The notes beneath the pieces are model-generated. The model was not told the origin of the DNA, made no database searches, and was given only the letters and a program-made list of their open reading frames with translations. From Sediminicola sp037203765 (lineage in GTDB: Bacteria; Bacteroidota; Bacteroidia; Flavobacteriales; Flavobacteriaceae): a stretch of DNA of 64,000 bases. The first letter of the stretch is position 1. Every line of letters starts with the position of its first letter. The stretch is taken from contig NZ_JBBCAS010000002.1 of NCBI RefSeq assembly GCF_037203765.1, forward strand, positions 310,001 to 374,000, in the 5' to 3' direction. A program made the position numbers and the translations under genes. Of this stretch, positions 41,902 to 51,881 are shown in pieces.

Positions 41902-43494
41902 TTGAACACTACTAAAAAATTTCATGTGAATATTTTTAACAGGGAAACAATTCTTGGCGGTTTAAATGATACCGAAAATTGGGATGTAATTATCATAGGT
42001 GGTGGTGCTACAGGATTGGGCATAGCCTTGGACAGCGCAACCAGGGGATACAAAACCATACTCTTGGAGCAAGTAGATTTTGCGAAGGGAACATCCAGCA
42101 GGAGCACAAAGTTGGTACATGGTGGCGTTCGATATCTAGCTCAGGGGCACATAGGCCTAGTCCGGGAGGCATTATTTGAACGAGGCTTAATGCTCAAGAA
42201 TGCTGCACACCTCGTGACTAACCAATCCTTCGTTATTCCAAATTATCGATGGTGGGGAGGTTTCTTTTACACCACTGGATTAAAAATTTATGATCTTTTA
42301 GCAGGTAAACTGAGTATGGGAAAATCTTTCCATATCAGCAGAAAAGAGACCATAGAAAGATTGGAAACCTTGAAAACAGTACATCTAAAGGGAGGAGTCG
42401 TATATAACGACGGTCAATTCGATGATTCCAGATTGGCAATCAATATTGCCCAAAGTGCCATTGAAAACGGAGCTACACTTTTAAATCATTTCCAAGTCCA
42501 AAAATTAACCAAAGATGACCATGGCCAGATTAATGGGGTTATTGCCCAGGATAGGGAATCTGGTATTACCCACACCCTACGGGGCAAGGCCATTATCAAC
42601 GCCACAGGAGTATTCACAGACGAAATCCTTAAAATGGATAACGCAGCGGCAAAAAATATGGTTCGTCCCAGCCAAGGGATACATTTGGTTTTGGACAATT
42701 CTTTTTTACCTGGAAAGGATGCCATTATGATACCAAAAACAGATGATGGTAGAGTTTTGTTCTTGGTACCGTGGCATGATAAAGTTGTTGTTGGGACCAC
42801 AGATACTATCTTGGACAGCCATAGTTTGGAACCCGTGGCACTGGAGGAAGAAATTGATTTTATTTTATCCACTACCAATAGATATTTGTCCAAAGAAGTA
42901 AAAAGATCAGATGTGTTAAGCATATATGCAGGTTTAAGACCATTGGCGGCACCTAAAGATAAATCTGAAAAAACCAAGGAAATATCGCGAAGTCACAAAA
43001 TAATCGTAGCTAATTCCGGACTTATTACAATCACTGGAGGCAAATGGACTACCTATCGGAGAATGGCGCAGGATACCTTGAACAAGGTCATAGCCCTAGG
43101 CAAACTGGAACATAGAAAATGTAAGACCATAGGGCTTCGTATACATGGATCGACAGAAAATATTGACCGAAATGACCATCTATATATCTATGGAACGGAT
43201 AGTCAGGGCATAAAGAACCTAATACAAAAGGACACGACACTGGGTGAAAAATTACATCCCAAATTGGAATTTTTAAAGGCGGAAGTGGTTTGGGCCGTGA
43301 GAAATGAAATGGCCAGAACCTTGGAGGATGTTTTGGCCAGACGGGTTAGGGCACTTTTTCTTGATGCCAGAGCAGCCGTGGAAATGGCTCCGACGGTTGC
43401 GGATATTATGGCCAAAGAGCTCAACAGATCAACGGAATGGAAAAATGCTCAAATTACAGCGTTCAAAAGCATTGCGAAAAACTATATCTTGTAG
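41902..43494 (+). CDS. glpD: FAD-dependent glycerol-3-phosphate dehydrogenase
   Basis: Membrane-associated flavoprotein that oxidises glycerol-3-phosphate to dihydroxyacetone phosphate and passes electrons to quinone. 530 residues; the FAD fold IIGGGATGLGIALDS and TSSRSTKLVHGGVRYL motifs are clear, and the C-terminal domain matches DAO_C. No ATG lies near the conserved start; translation probably begins at TTG 41902 (or GTG 41926). First gene of a glpD-glpK-glpF set. Confidence 0.93.
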   Translation: MNTTKKFHVNIFNRETILGGLNDTENWDVIIIGGGATGLGIALDSATRGYKTILLEQVDFAKGTSSRSTKLVHGGVRYLAQGHIGLVREALFERGLMLKNAAHLVTNQSFVIPNYRWWGGFFYTTGLKIYDLLAGKLSMGKSFHISRKETIERLETLKTVHLKGGVVYNDGQFDDSRLAINIAQSAIENGATLLNHFQVQKLTKDDHGQINGVIAQDRESGITHTLRGKAIINATGVFTDEILKMDNAAAKNMVRPSQGIHLVLDNSFLPGKDAIMIPKTDDGRVLFLVPWHDKVVVGTTDTILDSHSLEPVALEEEIDFILSTTNRYLSKEVKRSDVLSIYAGLRPLAAPKDKSEKTKEISRSHKIIVANSGLITITGGKWTTYRRMAQDTLNKVIALGKLEHRKCKTIGLRIHGSTENIDRNDHLYIYGTDSQGIKNLIQKDTTLGEKLHPKLEFLKAEVVWAVRNEMARTLEDVLARRVRALFLDARAAVEMAPTVADIMAKELNRSTEWKNAQITAFKSIAKNYIL

Positions 43495-43557
43495 CATAAG
43501 CAAGAACATATTGTTTTTGAGGTTACATTTTGATCAAATCTTTTATAAATTTAGAGG

Positions 43558-45048
43558 ATGGACCAATATATTATTGCGCTAGACCAAGGAACTACTAGTT
43601 CCAGAGCTGTGATTTTCAATAAGGCCGGAAACATAGTTTCTTCTGCCCAAAAGGAGTTTACCCAATATTTCCCAAAACCTGGATGGGTAGAACATGACCC
43701 ACTGGAAATTTGGTCTACTCAAGCAGGGATCGCCGCTGAGGCTCTTGTAAAAAAAGGGTTGAACGGTTCCAATATTGCTGCCATTGGTATTACAAACCAA
43801 AGGGAGACGGTCGTGGTCTGGGATAGAAAGTCGGGAGAACCTATCTACAATGCCATTGTGTGGCAGGATAAGCGGACAGCCCAGTATTGTGATCATTTGA
43901 AAGCACAGGGCAAATCTGAACTGATCAGGGAAAAAACAGGATTGGTCATCGATTCCTATTTTTCCGCTACCAAGGTAAAATGGATTTTGGACCATGTTGA
44001 AGGCGCACGCCAAAAAGCAGAGGCCGGAGATCTGATATTGGGCACCATAGATACTTGGCTTATTTGGAAAATGACCTTGGGTGAAAAGCATATCACAGAT
44101 GTTACCAACGCAAGCAGAACCTTACTTTTCAATATCAATACCATGGCTTGGGATGATGAGTTGTTGGCACTTTTCAATATTCCGAAAAGTATGCTGCCCC
44201 AAGTAAAACAATCCAGTGAACTCTATGGTCATACCTCGGGAACCATAATCGCGGGCAAAATACCGATTGCCGGTATTGCTGGGGACCAACAAGCCGCATT
44301 GTTTGGCCAAATGTGCACCAAAGCAGGAATGGTTAAAAACACATACGGCACCGGTTGTTTTATGCTTATGAATATTGGCGAAAAGCCTATAGTCTCCAAG
44401 AATAATTTATTGACCACAGTAGCCTGGAAAATAAATGGAAAGACCACATATGCCCTTGAGGGGAGTGTCTTTGTTGCAGGGGCCGTGGTGCAATGGCTCA
44501 GGGACGGTCTTAAAATAATAAAATCATCTTCCGATATTGAAGCACTAGCCAGTTCCGTCCGCAGTACGGAGGGTGTATACTTTGTACCCGCCTTTGCAGG
44601 TTTGGGGGCCCCCTATTGGAACCAAAAGGCTCAGGGCACCCTTTTTGGGATAACAAGGGGCACCACAGATGCCCATGTGGCCAGAGCTGCCATTGAATCC
44701 ATCGCATATCAAACCATGGATATCCTCAAAGCTATGGAGGCCGATGCAAGATTGACCATCAAGGAACTAAGGGTAGACGGTGGGGCTACGGTAAACAATA
44801 CTTTGATGCAATTTCAATCGGATGTTTTGAACACCACCACTATTAGGCCCAAGGTCATTGAGACCACGGTCATGGGAGCTGCCTATTTAGCTGGTCTGGC
44901 CGTTGGATATTGGGATAGTATGGAAGAAATACAAGAGATCTGGCAGACCGATGTGCACTTCACCCCTACTGTGGAACGTGATGAGATTGAACAAGGCATT
45001 AAAGGATGGTACAAGGCCGTCGAAGCATTGCAATTTTGGGCAAAATAA
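43558..45048 (+). CDS. glpK: glycerol kinase
   Basis: FGGY-family kinase phosphorylating glycerol with ATP. 496 residues; ALDQGTTSSRAVIF at the N-terminus, WQDKRTAQYC, IAGDQQAALFGQ and YGTGCFMLMN mark the family. It is 63 bases after glpD and 24 bases before glpF, consistent with uptake, phosphorylation and oxidation of glycerol as one pathway. Confidence 0.96.
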   Translation: MDQYIIALDQGTTSSRAVIFNKAGNIVSSAQKEFTQYFPKPGWVEHDPLEIWSTQAGIAAEALVKKGLNGSNIAAIGITNQRETVVVWDRKSGEPIYNAIVWQDKRTAQYCDHLKAQGKSELIREKTGLVIDSYFSATKVKWILDHVEGARQKAEAGDLILGTIDTWLIWKMTLGEKHITDVTNASRTLLFNINTMAWDDELLALFNIPKSMLPQVKQSSELYGHTSGTIIAGKIPIAGIAGDQQAALFGQMCTKAGMVKNTYGTGCFMLMNIGEKPIVSKNNLLTTVAWKINGKTTYALEGSVFVAGAVVQWLRDGLKIIKSSSDIEALASSVRSTEGVYFVPAFAGLGAPYWNQKAQGTLFGITRGTTDAHVARAAIESIAYQTMDILKAMEADARLTIKELRVDGGATVNNTLMQFQSDVLNTTTIRPKVIETTVMGAAYLAGLAVGYWDSMEEIQEIWQTDVHFTPTVERDEIEQGIKGWYKAVEALQFWAK

Positions 45049-45072
45049 ATGTACCAACCAAACTAATATATT

Positions 45073-45807
45073 ATGACTCCCTTTTTAGCTGAAATTATTG
45101 GTACTGGCCTGCTTATTTTATTGGGCTGTGGTGTTGTGGCCAATGTGGTATTGAGCAAGACTGCCGGAAATAATAGTGGCTGGATTGTAATTACTACGGG
45201 TTGGGCCCTAGCAGTTTATATTGGCGTAGTTGTAGCTGCCCCATACAGTGGAGCCCATTTAAATCCTGCTGTAAGTATAGGGCTTGCCTTCGCGGGAAAA
45301 TTTCAATGGGAATCTGTTCCCTTATTTATTCTGGCCCAATTCATAGGTGCCATGATTGGTTCTTTTCTTGTTTGGGCCGTGTATAGAACCCATTTCAAGG
45401 CAACAGATAATGGGGCTGCCAAAAAAGCGGTCTTCTGCACCTCTCCTGCCATTAGGCATTATCCAACAAACCTTATCAGTGAAATTGTAGGGACTTTTGT
45501 ATTGATATTCACCATTTTGTATTTCACGGACGCCACCATTACAGATACCAAAACCGTGGTTGGTTTGGGGTCTGTTGGGGCCATACCCGTAGCCTTTTTG
45601 GTATGGGCCATCGGCTTGTCACTGGGTGGAACCACTGGATATGCCATCAATCCGGCCCGGGATTTGGGACCGAGAATTGTTCATGCCCTACTGCCCATCA
45701 AAAACAAGATGGGCAACGATTGGAAGTATGCATTAATCCCGATACTCGGACCAATAATCGGTGCCATGTTGGCTGCAGGGTTATTTCTTCTTTTCTCATC
45801 CATGTAA
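45073..45807 (+). CDS. glpF: glycerol uptake facilitator (aquaporin family)
   Basis: A 244-residue major intrinsic protein forming a glycerol/water channel. Both NPA boxes are intact (AHLNPAVS and YAINPARDLGPR, the latter with the Asp-Leu-Gly-Pro-Arg tail typical of glycerol channels). Six helices plus two half-helices are evident. Third gene of the glycerol operon. Confidence 0.95.
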   Translation: MTPFLAEIIGTGLLILLGCGVVANVVLSKTAGNNSGWIVITTGWALAVYIGVVVAAPYSGAHLNPAVSIGLAFAGKFQWESVPLFILAQFIGAMIGSFLVWAVYRTHFKATDNGAAKKAVFCTSPAIRHYPTNLISEIVGTFVLIFTILYFTDATITDTKTVVGLGSVGAIPVAFLVWAIGLSLGGTTGYAINPARDLGPRIVHALLPIKNKMGNDWKYALIPILGPIIGAMLAAGLFLLFSSM

Positions 45808-45882
45808 ACCGCTTTATTTTAATCCTAAAATCAATCTGACAAAGTCTATTGGATGAGATAATATAAAAGGTTGTTAATATAC

Positions 45883-45912
45883 TTGATTAACAGTATCTAT
45901 TTGATACTTTTG
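45883..45912 (+). promoter_or_regulatory. promoter for MscS-family channel gene
   Basis: TTG (45883-45885), a 19-base spacer and TACTTTTG (45905-45912) are a textbook match to the Bacteroidota promoter. The ATG at 45921 follows 8 bases later, so the transcript would be nearly leaderless. Confidence 0.7.
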
Positions 45913-45920
45913 CCGTCATT

Positions 45921-47195
45921 ATGATAAGTAAAAAAGAACTCATATTACCGGAATTGGCCCATGCCCTTTATGACTATTTTATAGCCCTAGGATTTTCGGA
46001 GAATTTGGCCAAATATGCCAATATGTTGGCTCTACTTATTTCGATGCTAGCGATCATTAGCATCGTGGATTTTGTTATCAGAAAAATATTGATCCAGGCC
46101 TTTACGGCATTCGCAAAGAAAACAACCACCACCTTTGACGATTTTTTGGTAACGAACAAGGTTCCGAGGAATGTTGCCCATATTGTTCCCCTGTTCATAG
46201 CTATCGAATTTATCCCCATTGTTCTGGTAGATTTCGATAATGCGGAAAAATTGGCGCAGAAAGGTCTACATATTTTCAGTATCATCTTGATCTTATGGAT
46301 CGTAAGAAGCTTGTTGAACACCCTCAAGAGTTATTTTAAGACCCTGCCCCATTTACGGGACAAACCTATAGACAGCTATATTCAGGTATTTATGATTTTT
46401 GCCTGGGTGATTGGCATAACTTCTGCTGTGGCCCTAATTACAGGGTTTCCTTTTATTCAATTTATAACAACATTAGGGGCCGCTTCGGCTGTGGTCATCC
46501 TGATTTTTAAGGATACCATTCTGGGTTTTGTTGCCAGCATTCAGGTGTCCATCAATGATATGGTCCGGATTGGCGATTGGATCACCTTTGAAAAGTACGG
46601 TGCCGATGGAGACGTTACCGAAATTAATTTGGCTACCGTAAAGGTCAAGAATTTTGATAACACCACAACTACGATCCCTACATACGCACTAATAAGCGAC
46701 TCGTTCAAAAACTGGAGGAGTATGGTGAATTCTGATGGAAGAAGGATCAAAAGGGCCCTGTTGATCAAACAAAAAAGCATTAAATACCTTAGCAAGGAAG
46801 ATATTCAGAGGCTAAAGGGGATAGAGCTTATTTCAGCGTATTTGGATAGAAGGGAAAATGATATTGACAACTATAATACTACCAACAATATCAATAAAGA
46901 AATAGCCATAAACGGAAGAAACTTGACCAATATTGGGGTTTTTAGAAAGTATGTGGAAAGTTACGTGTCCAACCATTCTGCCATCAACAAAGATATGATG
47001 CTCATGGCCAGGCACCTGGCACCAACACCCCAAGGTATACCTTTGGAGATTTACGCTTTTAGCGCCGATAGAAGATGGGAGAATTATGAGCATATCATGG
47101 CAGATATATTTGACCATATACTTGCAGCCGTTCCTTATTTTGATCTGGAAATATTTGAGTACGACAATTCGGTTTACAATCCAAATATGCCTTGA
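45921..47195 (+). CDS. MscS-family mechanosensitive channel
   Basis: A 424-residue channel protein with several N-terminal helices (about 28-55, 85-110, 120-135, 155-175) and the MscS pore segment AVVILIFKDTILGFVASIQ, followed by MVRIGDWITF and the beta domain (VTEINLATVKVKNFDNTTTT). The C-terminal domain is longer than in E. coli MscS, resembling YbdG-type channels. It may help in osmotic adaptation; the second mechanosensitive channel of this window besides mscL. Confidence 0.9.
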   Translation: MISKKELILPELAHALYDYFIALGFSENLAKYANMLALLISMLAIISIVDFVIRKILIQAFTAFAKKTTTTFDDFLVTNKVPRNVAHIVPLFIAIEFIPIVLVDFDNAEKLAQKGLHIFSIILILWIVRSLLNTLKSYFKTLPHLRDKPIDSYIQVFMIFAWVIGITSAVALITGFPFIQFITTLGAASAVVILIFKDTILGFVASIQVSINDMVRIGDWITFEKYGADGDVTEINLATVKVKNFDNTTTTIPTYALISDSFKNWRSMVNSDGRRIKRALLIKQKSIKYLSKEDIQRLKGIELISAYLDRRENDIDNYNTTNNINKEIAINGRNLTNIGVFRKYVESYVSNHSAINKDMMLMARHLAPTPQGIPLEIYAFSADRRWENYEHIMADIFDHILAAVPYFDLEIFEYDNSVYNPNMP

Positions 47196-47362
47196 TAACA
47201 CAGCTAGAAAAGAATCATATTTTCTTGTTAAAGCGCTTCATTAAAAAGGTATCGTCGTTTATCTTTACCTCCAAAAAATTGCGCCTTTTTGTTCGAGTTT
47301 TTAAAATGGAAACAACCCATTGAGATAAGGCAACGAATTGGCATGCTTATTATTTTTCGAAA

Positions 47363-48154
47363 ATGGAACAGATCAATAGAATTGAAAAGGAAATCGACGG
47401 TTTAAGAAAACAATTGGCCAACCATCAATTGTATACCAGGTTATCAGAGGTAAATGATATTAAAATTTTCATGCAACATCATGTTTTTGCAGTTTGGGAT
47501 TTTATGTCATTATTGAAGGCGCTCCAAATCAATTTAACGTGCACAACGGTTCCTTGGACTCCTAGACCAAATGCAACCTTGGCAAGATTTATTAACGAGA
47601 TTGTACACGGGGAAGAAAGTGATATCAATGAACTTGGGGAGCCAAAAAGCCATTTTGATATGTATTTGGACGCTATGGATCAGATCAGTGCAAAAACAGC
47701 TCAGATCGATCATTTCATTGAGCTCATAAATAGCAACCATGACGTTTCAAAAGCATGTGAAAAAGTACATTTGGAAAGCGCAGTTAAGGATTTTGTTCAG
47801 TTCACCTTTGACATAATTGCAACGGGCAAGCCCCATCTGATAGCTTCGGCATTTACTTTTGGTAGGGAAGACTTGATTCCAGATATGTTTATTGAAATAA
47901 TTAAGAATGAAGAAAAAGGGGGTGCCTCCAAATCATACAGCAAACTTTCCTATTATTTGAAAAGACATGTAGAAATTGATGGAGATGAGCACGGGCCATT
48001 ATCCTTAAAAATGATCTCTGAATTATGTGGGGATGACCAGAATAAATGGGATGAAACCTTAGAGGTTGCCTTACAAGCCTTGGATCAAAGAATTAGATTA
48101 TGGGATTTCATTGCTAACCAAATTGAATCCAAAAAACTGCAGCTGCAGAACTAA
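47363..48154 (+). CDS. DUF3050 protein, possible haem-oxygenase-like fold
   Basis: A 263-residue all-helical protein that I recognise as DUF3050. The segment YYLKRHVEIDGDEHGPLS carries H202, D206 and H210 at spacing HxxxDxxxH, and MQHHVFAVWDFM carries H39 and H40. Such spacing occurs in haem-oxygenase-like di-iron oxygenases, so a metal site is plausible, but activity is unknown. The AI-2E-type transporter gene starts 20 bases downstream and is probably cotranscribed. Confidence 0.82.
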   Translation: MEQINRIEKEIDGLRKQLANHQLYTRLSEVNDIKIFMQHHVFAVWDFMSLLKALQINLTCTTVPWTPRPNATLARFINEIVHGEESDINELGEPKSHFDMYLDAMDQISAKTAQIDHFIELINSNHDVSKACEKVHLESAVKDFVQFTFDIIATGKPHLIASAFTFGREDLIPDMFIEIIKNEEKGGASKSYSKLSYYLKRHVEIDGDEHGPLSLKMISELCGDDQNKWDETLEVALQALDQRIRLWDFIANQIESKKLQLQN

Positions 48155-48174
48155 TTCCCAAAGGGAAAAGCAAG

Positions 48175-49281
48175 ATGCTGAAAATGGCGCCAGATAAAAT
48201 TTACGATATGAAAGATTTTAGGACAACAAATATTTTATTACTGGTCATTGTGGTGCCCTTGGTATTCTACCTACTCAAAATATTATCCTTTATTTTTATT
48301 CCGCTGGTCTCATCCATGTTCATCGCATTGTTATTCTTGCCATTAATGCGGGGCATGAACAAAAGAAAGGTTCCCAAACCTATCAGTATTTTGGTCATAG
48401 TTTTCATTATAGCCTGTTTTTTTAAAATTGGGGGAGAACTGATACAGCTTACCAGCAACGAAATTTTATCTACCGATCAATCATTTTTAGAGCAGGCAGA
48501 GGCAAAATTGAACGTTATTATCGGTGATTTGGAAAAATCGTTGGGCATGGAATTGGTAGAGGGAGACGATGTGTATGGGCAACTGCTGAACAAGGACAAT
48601 GTCATGTCCAATTTTGTGCCGACCCTTAGCTTCATTGGAAGTACCCTTACCATGTTGTTGATGACAGTTTTTTTCGCAGTTTTGTGGTTATCAGAATCCA
48701 TCAACGTCCAAAAAGTATTGAATTCCACCATCATCAAACAAAAGCATTCCTCTGTTAAAGCATTCAGAAAAATAGAAAAGGATCTTATAAAATTTATTAA
48801 GGTCAAGTTCCTGGTAAGCTTTTTTACTGGGGTAGGAACTGGTCTGGCGTGCTATTTTTTTGATGTGAATTTTCCGATCTTTTGGGGATTATTTGCCTTT
48901 CTGATCAATTTTGTGCAGATGATAGGATCCTTTGCAACGGTCATATTCTTGAGCATTTTTGCTTTCGTCGGGATAGACTCAGTAAACGTTCTTTTGTTCT
49001 TTATCCTTTCAATCACCGGCGTACAAGTATTGTTAGGCTCTATTTTGGAGCCAATATTTATGGGGAAGTCGTTCTCCATCAATATCATAACAATTTTGGT
49101 GATGTTGATGCTATGGGGCTATATCTGGGGAGTGCCCGGACTAATTTTGGCCATACCTATTACCGTTTTTATAAAAATTATACTGGAACAATTTCCTGGG
49201 ACCAGAATTATTGCCAAGATTATTTCCGGTGATGAAATAAAAGTGGGTTTGGGAATAAATTCTATTAGAAAGGTGTCTTAA
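48175..49281 (+). CDS. AI-2E family transporter
   Basis: A 368-residue membrane protein with about seven or eight helices. Family features are paired N-terminal helices, a soluble insertion (about 85-145), a long helix pair, and the C-terminal GLAxYxxxVNFP-like and ILxPxxMGKSFSINIITILVML-type regions. Members include AI-2 exporters and sodium/proton antiporters. Inner Met residues at codons 4 and 12 are alternative starts. Confidence 0.88.
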   Translation: MLKMAPDKIYDMKDFRTTNILLLVIVVPLVFYLLKILSFIFIPLVSSMFIALLFLPLMRGMNKRKVPKPISILVIVFIIACFFKIGGELIQLTSNEILSTDQSFLEQAEAKLNVIIGDLEKSLGMELVEGDDVYGQLLNKDNVMSNFVPTLSFIGSTLTMLLMTVFFAVLWLSESINVQKVLNSTIIKQKHSSVKAFRKIEKDLIKFIKVKFLVSFFTGVGTGLACYFFDVNFPIFWGLFAFLINFVQMIGSFATVIFLSIFAFVGIDSVNVLLFFILSITGVQVLLGSILEPIFMGKSFSINIITILVMLMLWGYIWGVPGLILAIPITVFIKIILEQFPGTRIIAKIISGDEIKVGLGINSIRKVS

Positions 49282-49324
49282 TTTTTTTGAATTGGTATTT
49301 CATTGGCCTTTAAATAACCTGATC

Positions 49325-50014
49325 ATGCCATTATCCCATATTTACTATAACACATTAATCTTCACTTTTTTTATGACAGTCTCAATGGCAGCGCAGGATT
49401 GGGCCAACCTAGATAGGTATAGGGAAGCTAATGAGGCCTTGCAGAAGGAGTTGCCCAAAGAAGGAAGAATTGTGTTCATGGGCAATTCCATTACCGAAGG
49501 ATGGAGTGATCACCATCCTGAATTTTTCAACAACCCAGCTTATATCAATAGGGGCATCAGTGGGCAGACCACACCCCAAATGCTGCTTCGTTTTAAACAG
49601 GATGTAATAGATCTGCAGCCTCAAGTGGTAATAATATTGGCCGGGATCAATGATATTGCTGGAAATACTGGTCCCGCGACACAAAAGATGATAGAGGACA
49701 ATATTTTTTCCATGGTCGAACTGGCAAAAGTGCACGGCATTCAGGTCGTATTGGCCTCAGTATTACCAGCCTCTGAATTCCCTTGGGCACCTGGATTGGA
49801 GCCTGCGCAAAAAGTTATCGCTTTGAATACATCCTTGAGGTCCTATGCCGAAGCCAATGATTTGGTCTATTTGGATTATTTCACGGCAATGGTCGACGCC
49901 AAAAATGGGTTAAAAAAGCAGTATACCTATGATGGTGTTCACCCAAATGAATCGGGCTATAAAATTATGGCTCCGCTGGCTATTGCTGCCATTAATAAAA
50001 CTGTGAACCAATAA
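49325..50014 (+). CDS. secreted SGNH/GDSL hydrolase
   Basis: A 229-residue esterase/lipase-fold enzyme with an N-terminal signal peptide (hydrophobic 8-21, ending AAQ). Catalytic blocks: FMGNSITEGW with Ser55, INRGISGQTT (Gly block), LAGINDIAGN (Asn block) and DGVHPNESGY (Asp/His block). Similar enzymes act as acetyl esterases on glycans; the actual substrate is unknown. An ATG 11 codons upstream would give an over-long signal peptide. Confidence 0.88.
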   Translation: MPLSHIYYNTLIFTFFMTVSMAAQDWANLDRYREANEALQKELPKEGRIVFMGNSITEGWSDHHPEFFNNPAYINRGISGQTTPQMLLRFKQDVIDLQPQVVIILAGINDIAGNTGPATQKMIEDNIFSMVELAKVHGIQVVLASVLPASEFPWAPGLEPAQKVIALNTSLRSYAEANDLVYLDYFTAMVDAKNGLKKQYTYDGVHPNESGYKIMAPLAIAAINKTVNQ

Positions 50015-50128
50015 TTCTGCCAATTGTTCCATAGACTATGTTTCCTAATATTGTAGCTGGTCCCTGTAGACCTAACTACCATATAAACGGGTTCAATCCC
50101 TAATCCATGTGAAGTTGGACGGACCCAA

Positions 50129-50148
50129 ATGATTTTTTTCCAAATCAT
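50129..50148. repeat. inverted repeat ATGATTT / AAATCAT
   Basis: Perfect 7-base arms with a 6-base loop in the gap between the SGNH gene and the GNAT-nitrilase gene. It may be a weak terminator for the SGNH transcript or a chance AT-rich palindrome. Confidence 0.35.
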
Positions 50149-50190
50149 AATTATTCGATACCTTTAAAAATCTAATCAGAAGTAGAAGTA

Positions 50191-51711
50191 ATGAAAGAAA
50201 TTGAAAATATTGAACTTAAATATTTGACCATAGAGGATTACCAAGAACTAAAATCTGCTATGATCGATTCCTATACCAATTTTCCCAATTCTTATTGGAG
50301 GGAACATCAAATAGATACCTTGATAAAAAAATTCCCCGAGGGCCAGGTAGTGCTTAAAATCAACAATCAAATCGTTGGTTGCGCCCTGTCCATTATTGTA
50401 GATTATGATAGTTTTGATGACCAACATACCTATCAAGAGATTACGGGAGATTATATGTTCTCCACCCATAGTCCTGATGGTGATATACTATATGGCATCG
50501 ATGTCTTTATAAAACCTGAATTTAGGGGAATGCGCTTGGGTAGAAGACTTTACGATTACCGTAAAGAGTTGTGCGAGCGTTTAAATCTAAAAGGGGTAGC
50601 CTTTGGGGGAAGAATCCCGAACTATCATAAATACGCTGATGATATATCTCCAAAAGAATATATTGCCAAAGTCAAAAGAAAAGAGATTCATGATCCGGTA
50701 CTCAATTTTCAAATGGCCAATGACTTCCATCCGGAGAAATTATTGAAAGGTTACATGGAAGGAGATCAAGCATCTGGAGAATATGCCGTGTTATTGAAAT
50801 GGGACAATATCTACTACACCAAACCTCAAAAGAAAGCGGAAACGACCAAAACTCTAATAAGACTTGGTTTGATCCAGTGGCAAATGCGTCCATATAAAAA
50901 CCTAGAGGAACTGATGCAGCAGGTGGAGTACTTTGTAGATGCAGTCTCTGGTTATAGATCTGATTTTGCACTATTCCCAGAATTCTTCAATGCCCCACTA
51001 ATGGCTGAAAACAACCATTTGTCAGAACCGGCGGCTATCAGGGAGCTTGCAAAGCACACCACTGCCATTGTAGAACAGTTTACGAAATTGGCCATTACCT
51101 ATAACATTAATATTATTTCGGGAAGTATGCCGGAAATAGTGGATAACCGACTTTATAATGTAGGTTATTTGTGTAGGCGTGATGGAACCAGAGAACGATA
51201 TGAAAAATTACATGTTACACCGGACGAAGCAAAAGTTTGGGGACTACAAGGAGGTAACCAATTGAAAACCTTTGATACCGACTGTGGTAAAATTGGTATT
51301 TTGATCTGTTATGATTCCGAATTTCCCGAATTGAGCAGAATCCTGGCAGATGATGGAATGGATATATTATTTGTTCCCTATTTGACCGATACCCAAAATG
51401 GGTTTTCCAGAGTACGCAACTGCGCCCAGGCCAGAGCAATTGAAAATGAGTGCTACGTGGCTATTGCAGGAAGTGTGGGCAACCTTCCAAAGGTGCACAA
51501 CATGGATATACAATACGCCCAATCCATGGTATTTACACCATGTGATTTCTCTTTCCCGGCTAACGGAATAAAAGCAGAGGCCACACCAAATACTGAAATG
51601 ATCCTGATTGTGGATGTTGATGTAGAATTGCTAAGGGAACTGAACCAATTTGGAGCTGTAAAAAATTTGAGGGACAGACGGAAGGATCTTTTTGAATTGA
51701 AAAAAAGATAA
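50191..51711 (+). CDS. GNAT acetyltransferase-nitrilase fusion
   Basis: A 506-residue two-domain enzyme. The N-terminal part (about 1-210) is GNAT-like, with GIDVFIKPEFRGMRLGRRLYDY as the acetyl-CoA-binding block. The C-terminal part (about 225-506) is a carbon-nitrogen hydrolase with the Glu264 (LFPEFFNAP), Lys339 (YEKLHVTPDE) and Cys373 (ILICYDSEFPE) triad. The fusion is known in several bacterial groups; an amide substrate is expected, but which one is unknown. It stands alone with a strong hairpin downstream. Confidence 0.9.
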   Translation: MKEIENIELKYLTIEDYQELKSAMIDSYTNFPNSYWREHQIDTLIKKFPEGQVVLKINNQIVGCALSIIVDYDSFDDQHTYQEITGDYMFSTHSPDGDILYGIDVFIKPEFRGMRLGRRLYDYRKELCERLNLKGVAFGGRIPNYHKYADDISPKEYIAKVKRKEIHDPVLNFQMANDFHPEKLLKGYMEGDQASGEYAVLLKWDNIYYTKPQKKAETTKTLIRLGLIQWQMRPYKNLEELMQQVEYFVDAVSGYRSDFALFPEFFNAPLMAENNHLSEPAAIRELAKHTTAIVEQFTKLAITYNINIISGSMPEIVDNRLYNVGYLCRRDGTRERYEKLHVTPDEAKVWGLQGGNQLKTFDTDCGKIGILICYDSEFPELSRILADDGMDILFVPYLTDTQNGFSRVRNCAQARAIENECYVAIAGSVGNLPKVHNMDIQYAQSMVFTPCDFSFPANGIKAEATPNTEMILIVDVDVELLRELNQFGAVKNLRDRRKDLFELKKR

Positions 51712-51732
51712 GCAAAACCCCTTATAGATCTG

Positions 51733-51779
51733 GAGTCCAAATCGTTGTCAAGAAGAAATTCCTTCAATGATTTGGACTC
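51733..51779. repeat. strong intergenic hairpin
   Basis: Arms of 15 bases (51733-51747 and 51765-51779; GAGTCCAAATCGTTG and CAATGATTTGGACTC) pair fully as RNA with one G-U, around a 17-base loop. It starts 22 bases after the GNAT-nitrilase stop. There is no T-tract after it. Confidence 0.65.
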
Positions 51780-51881
51780 TGATTTTAAGGAACAGATACC
51801 TTGGAAAAAACGTAAATTAAACGGTTCATTTGATGCAGAACTAACCCTATGGAAATCCGTAATAACGTGATCTTATAATCC

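Noticed and set aside
41657..41905. Open frame of 82 codons overlapping the STAS-like gene and the glpD start
   Set aside because: It overlaps a better gene at one end and has no recognisable sequence; the gap before glpD is probably leader DNA.
50060..50110. Stretch with a tRNA T-arm-like word (GGGTTCAATCCC)
   Set aside because: No acceptor, D or anticodon stems can be formed around it, so it is a chance match.
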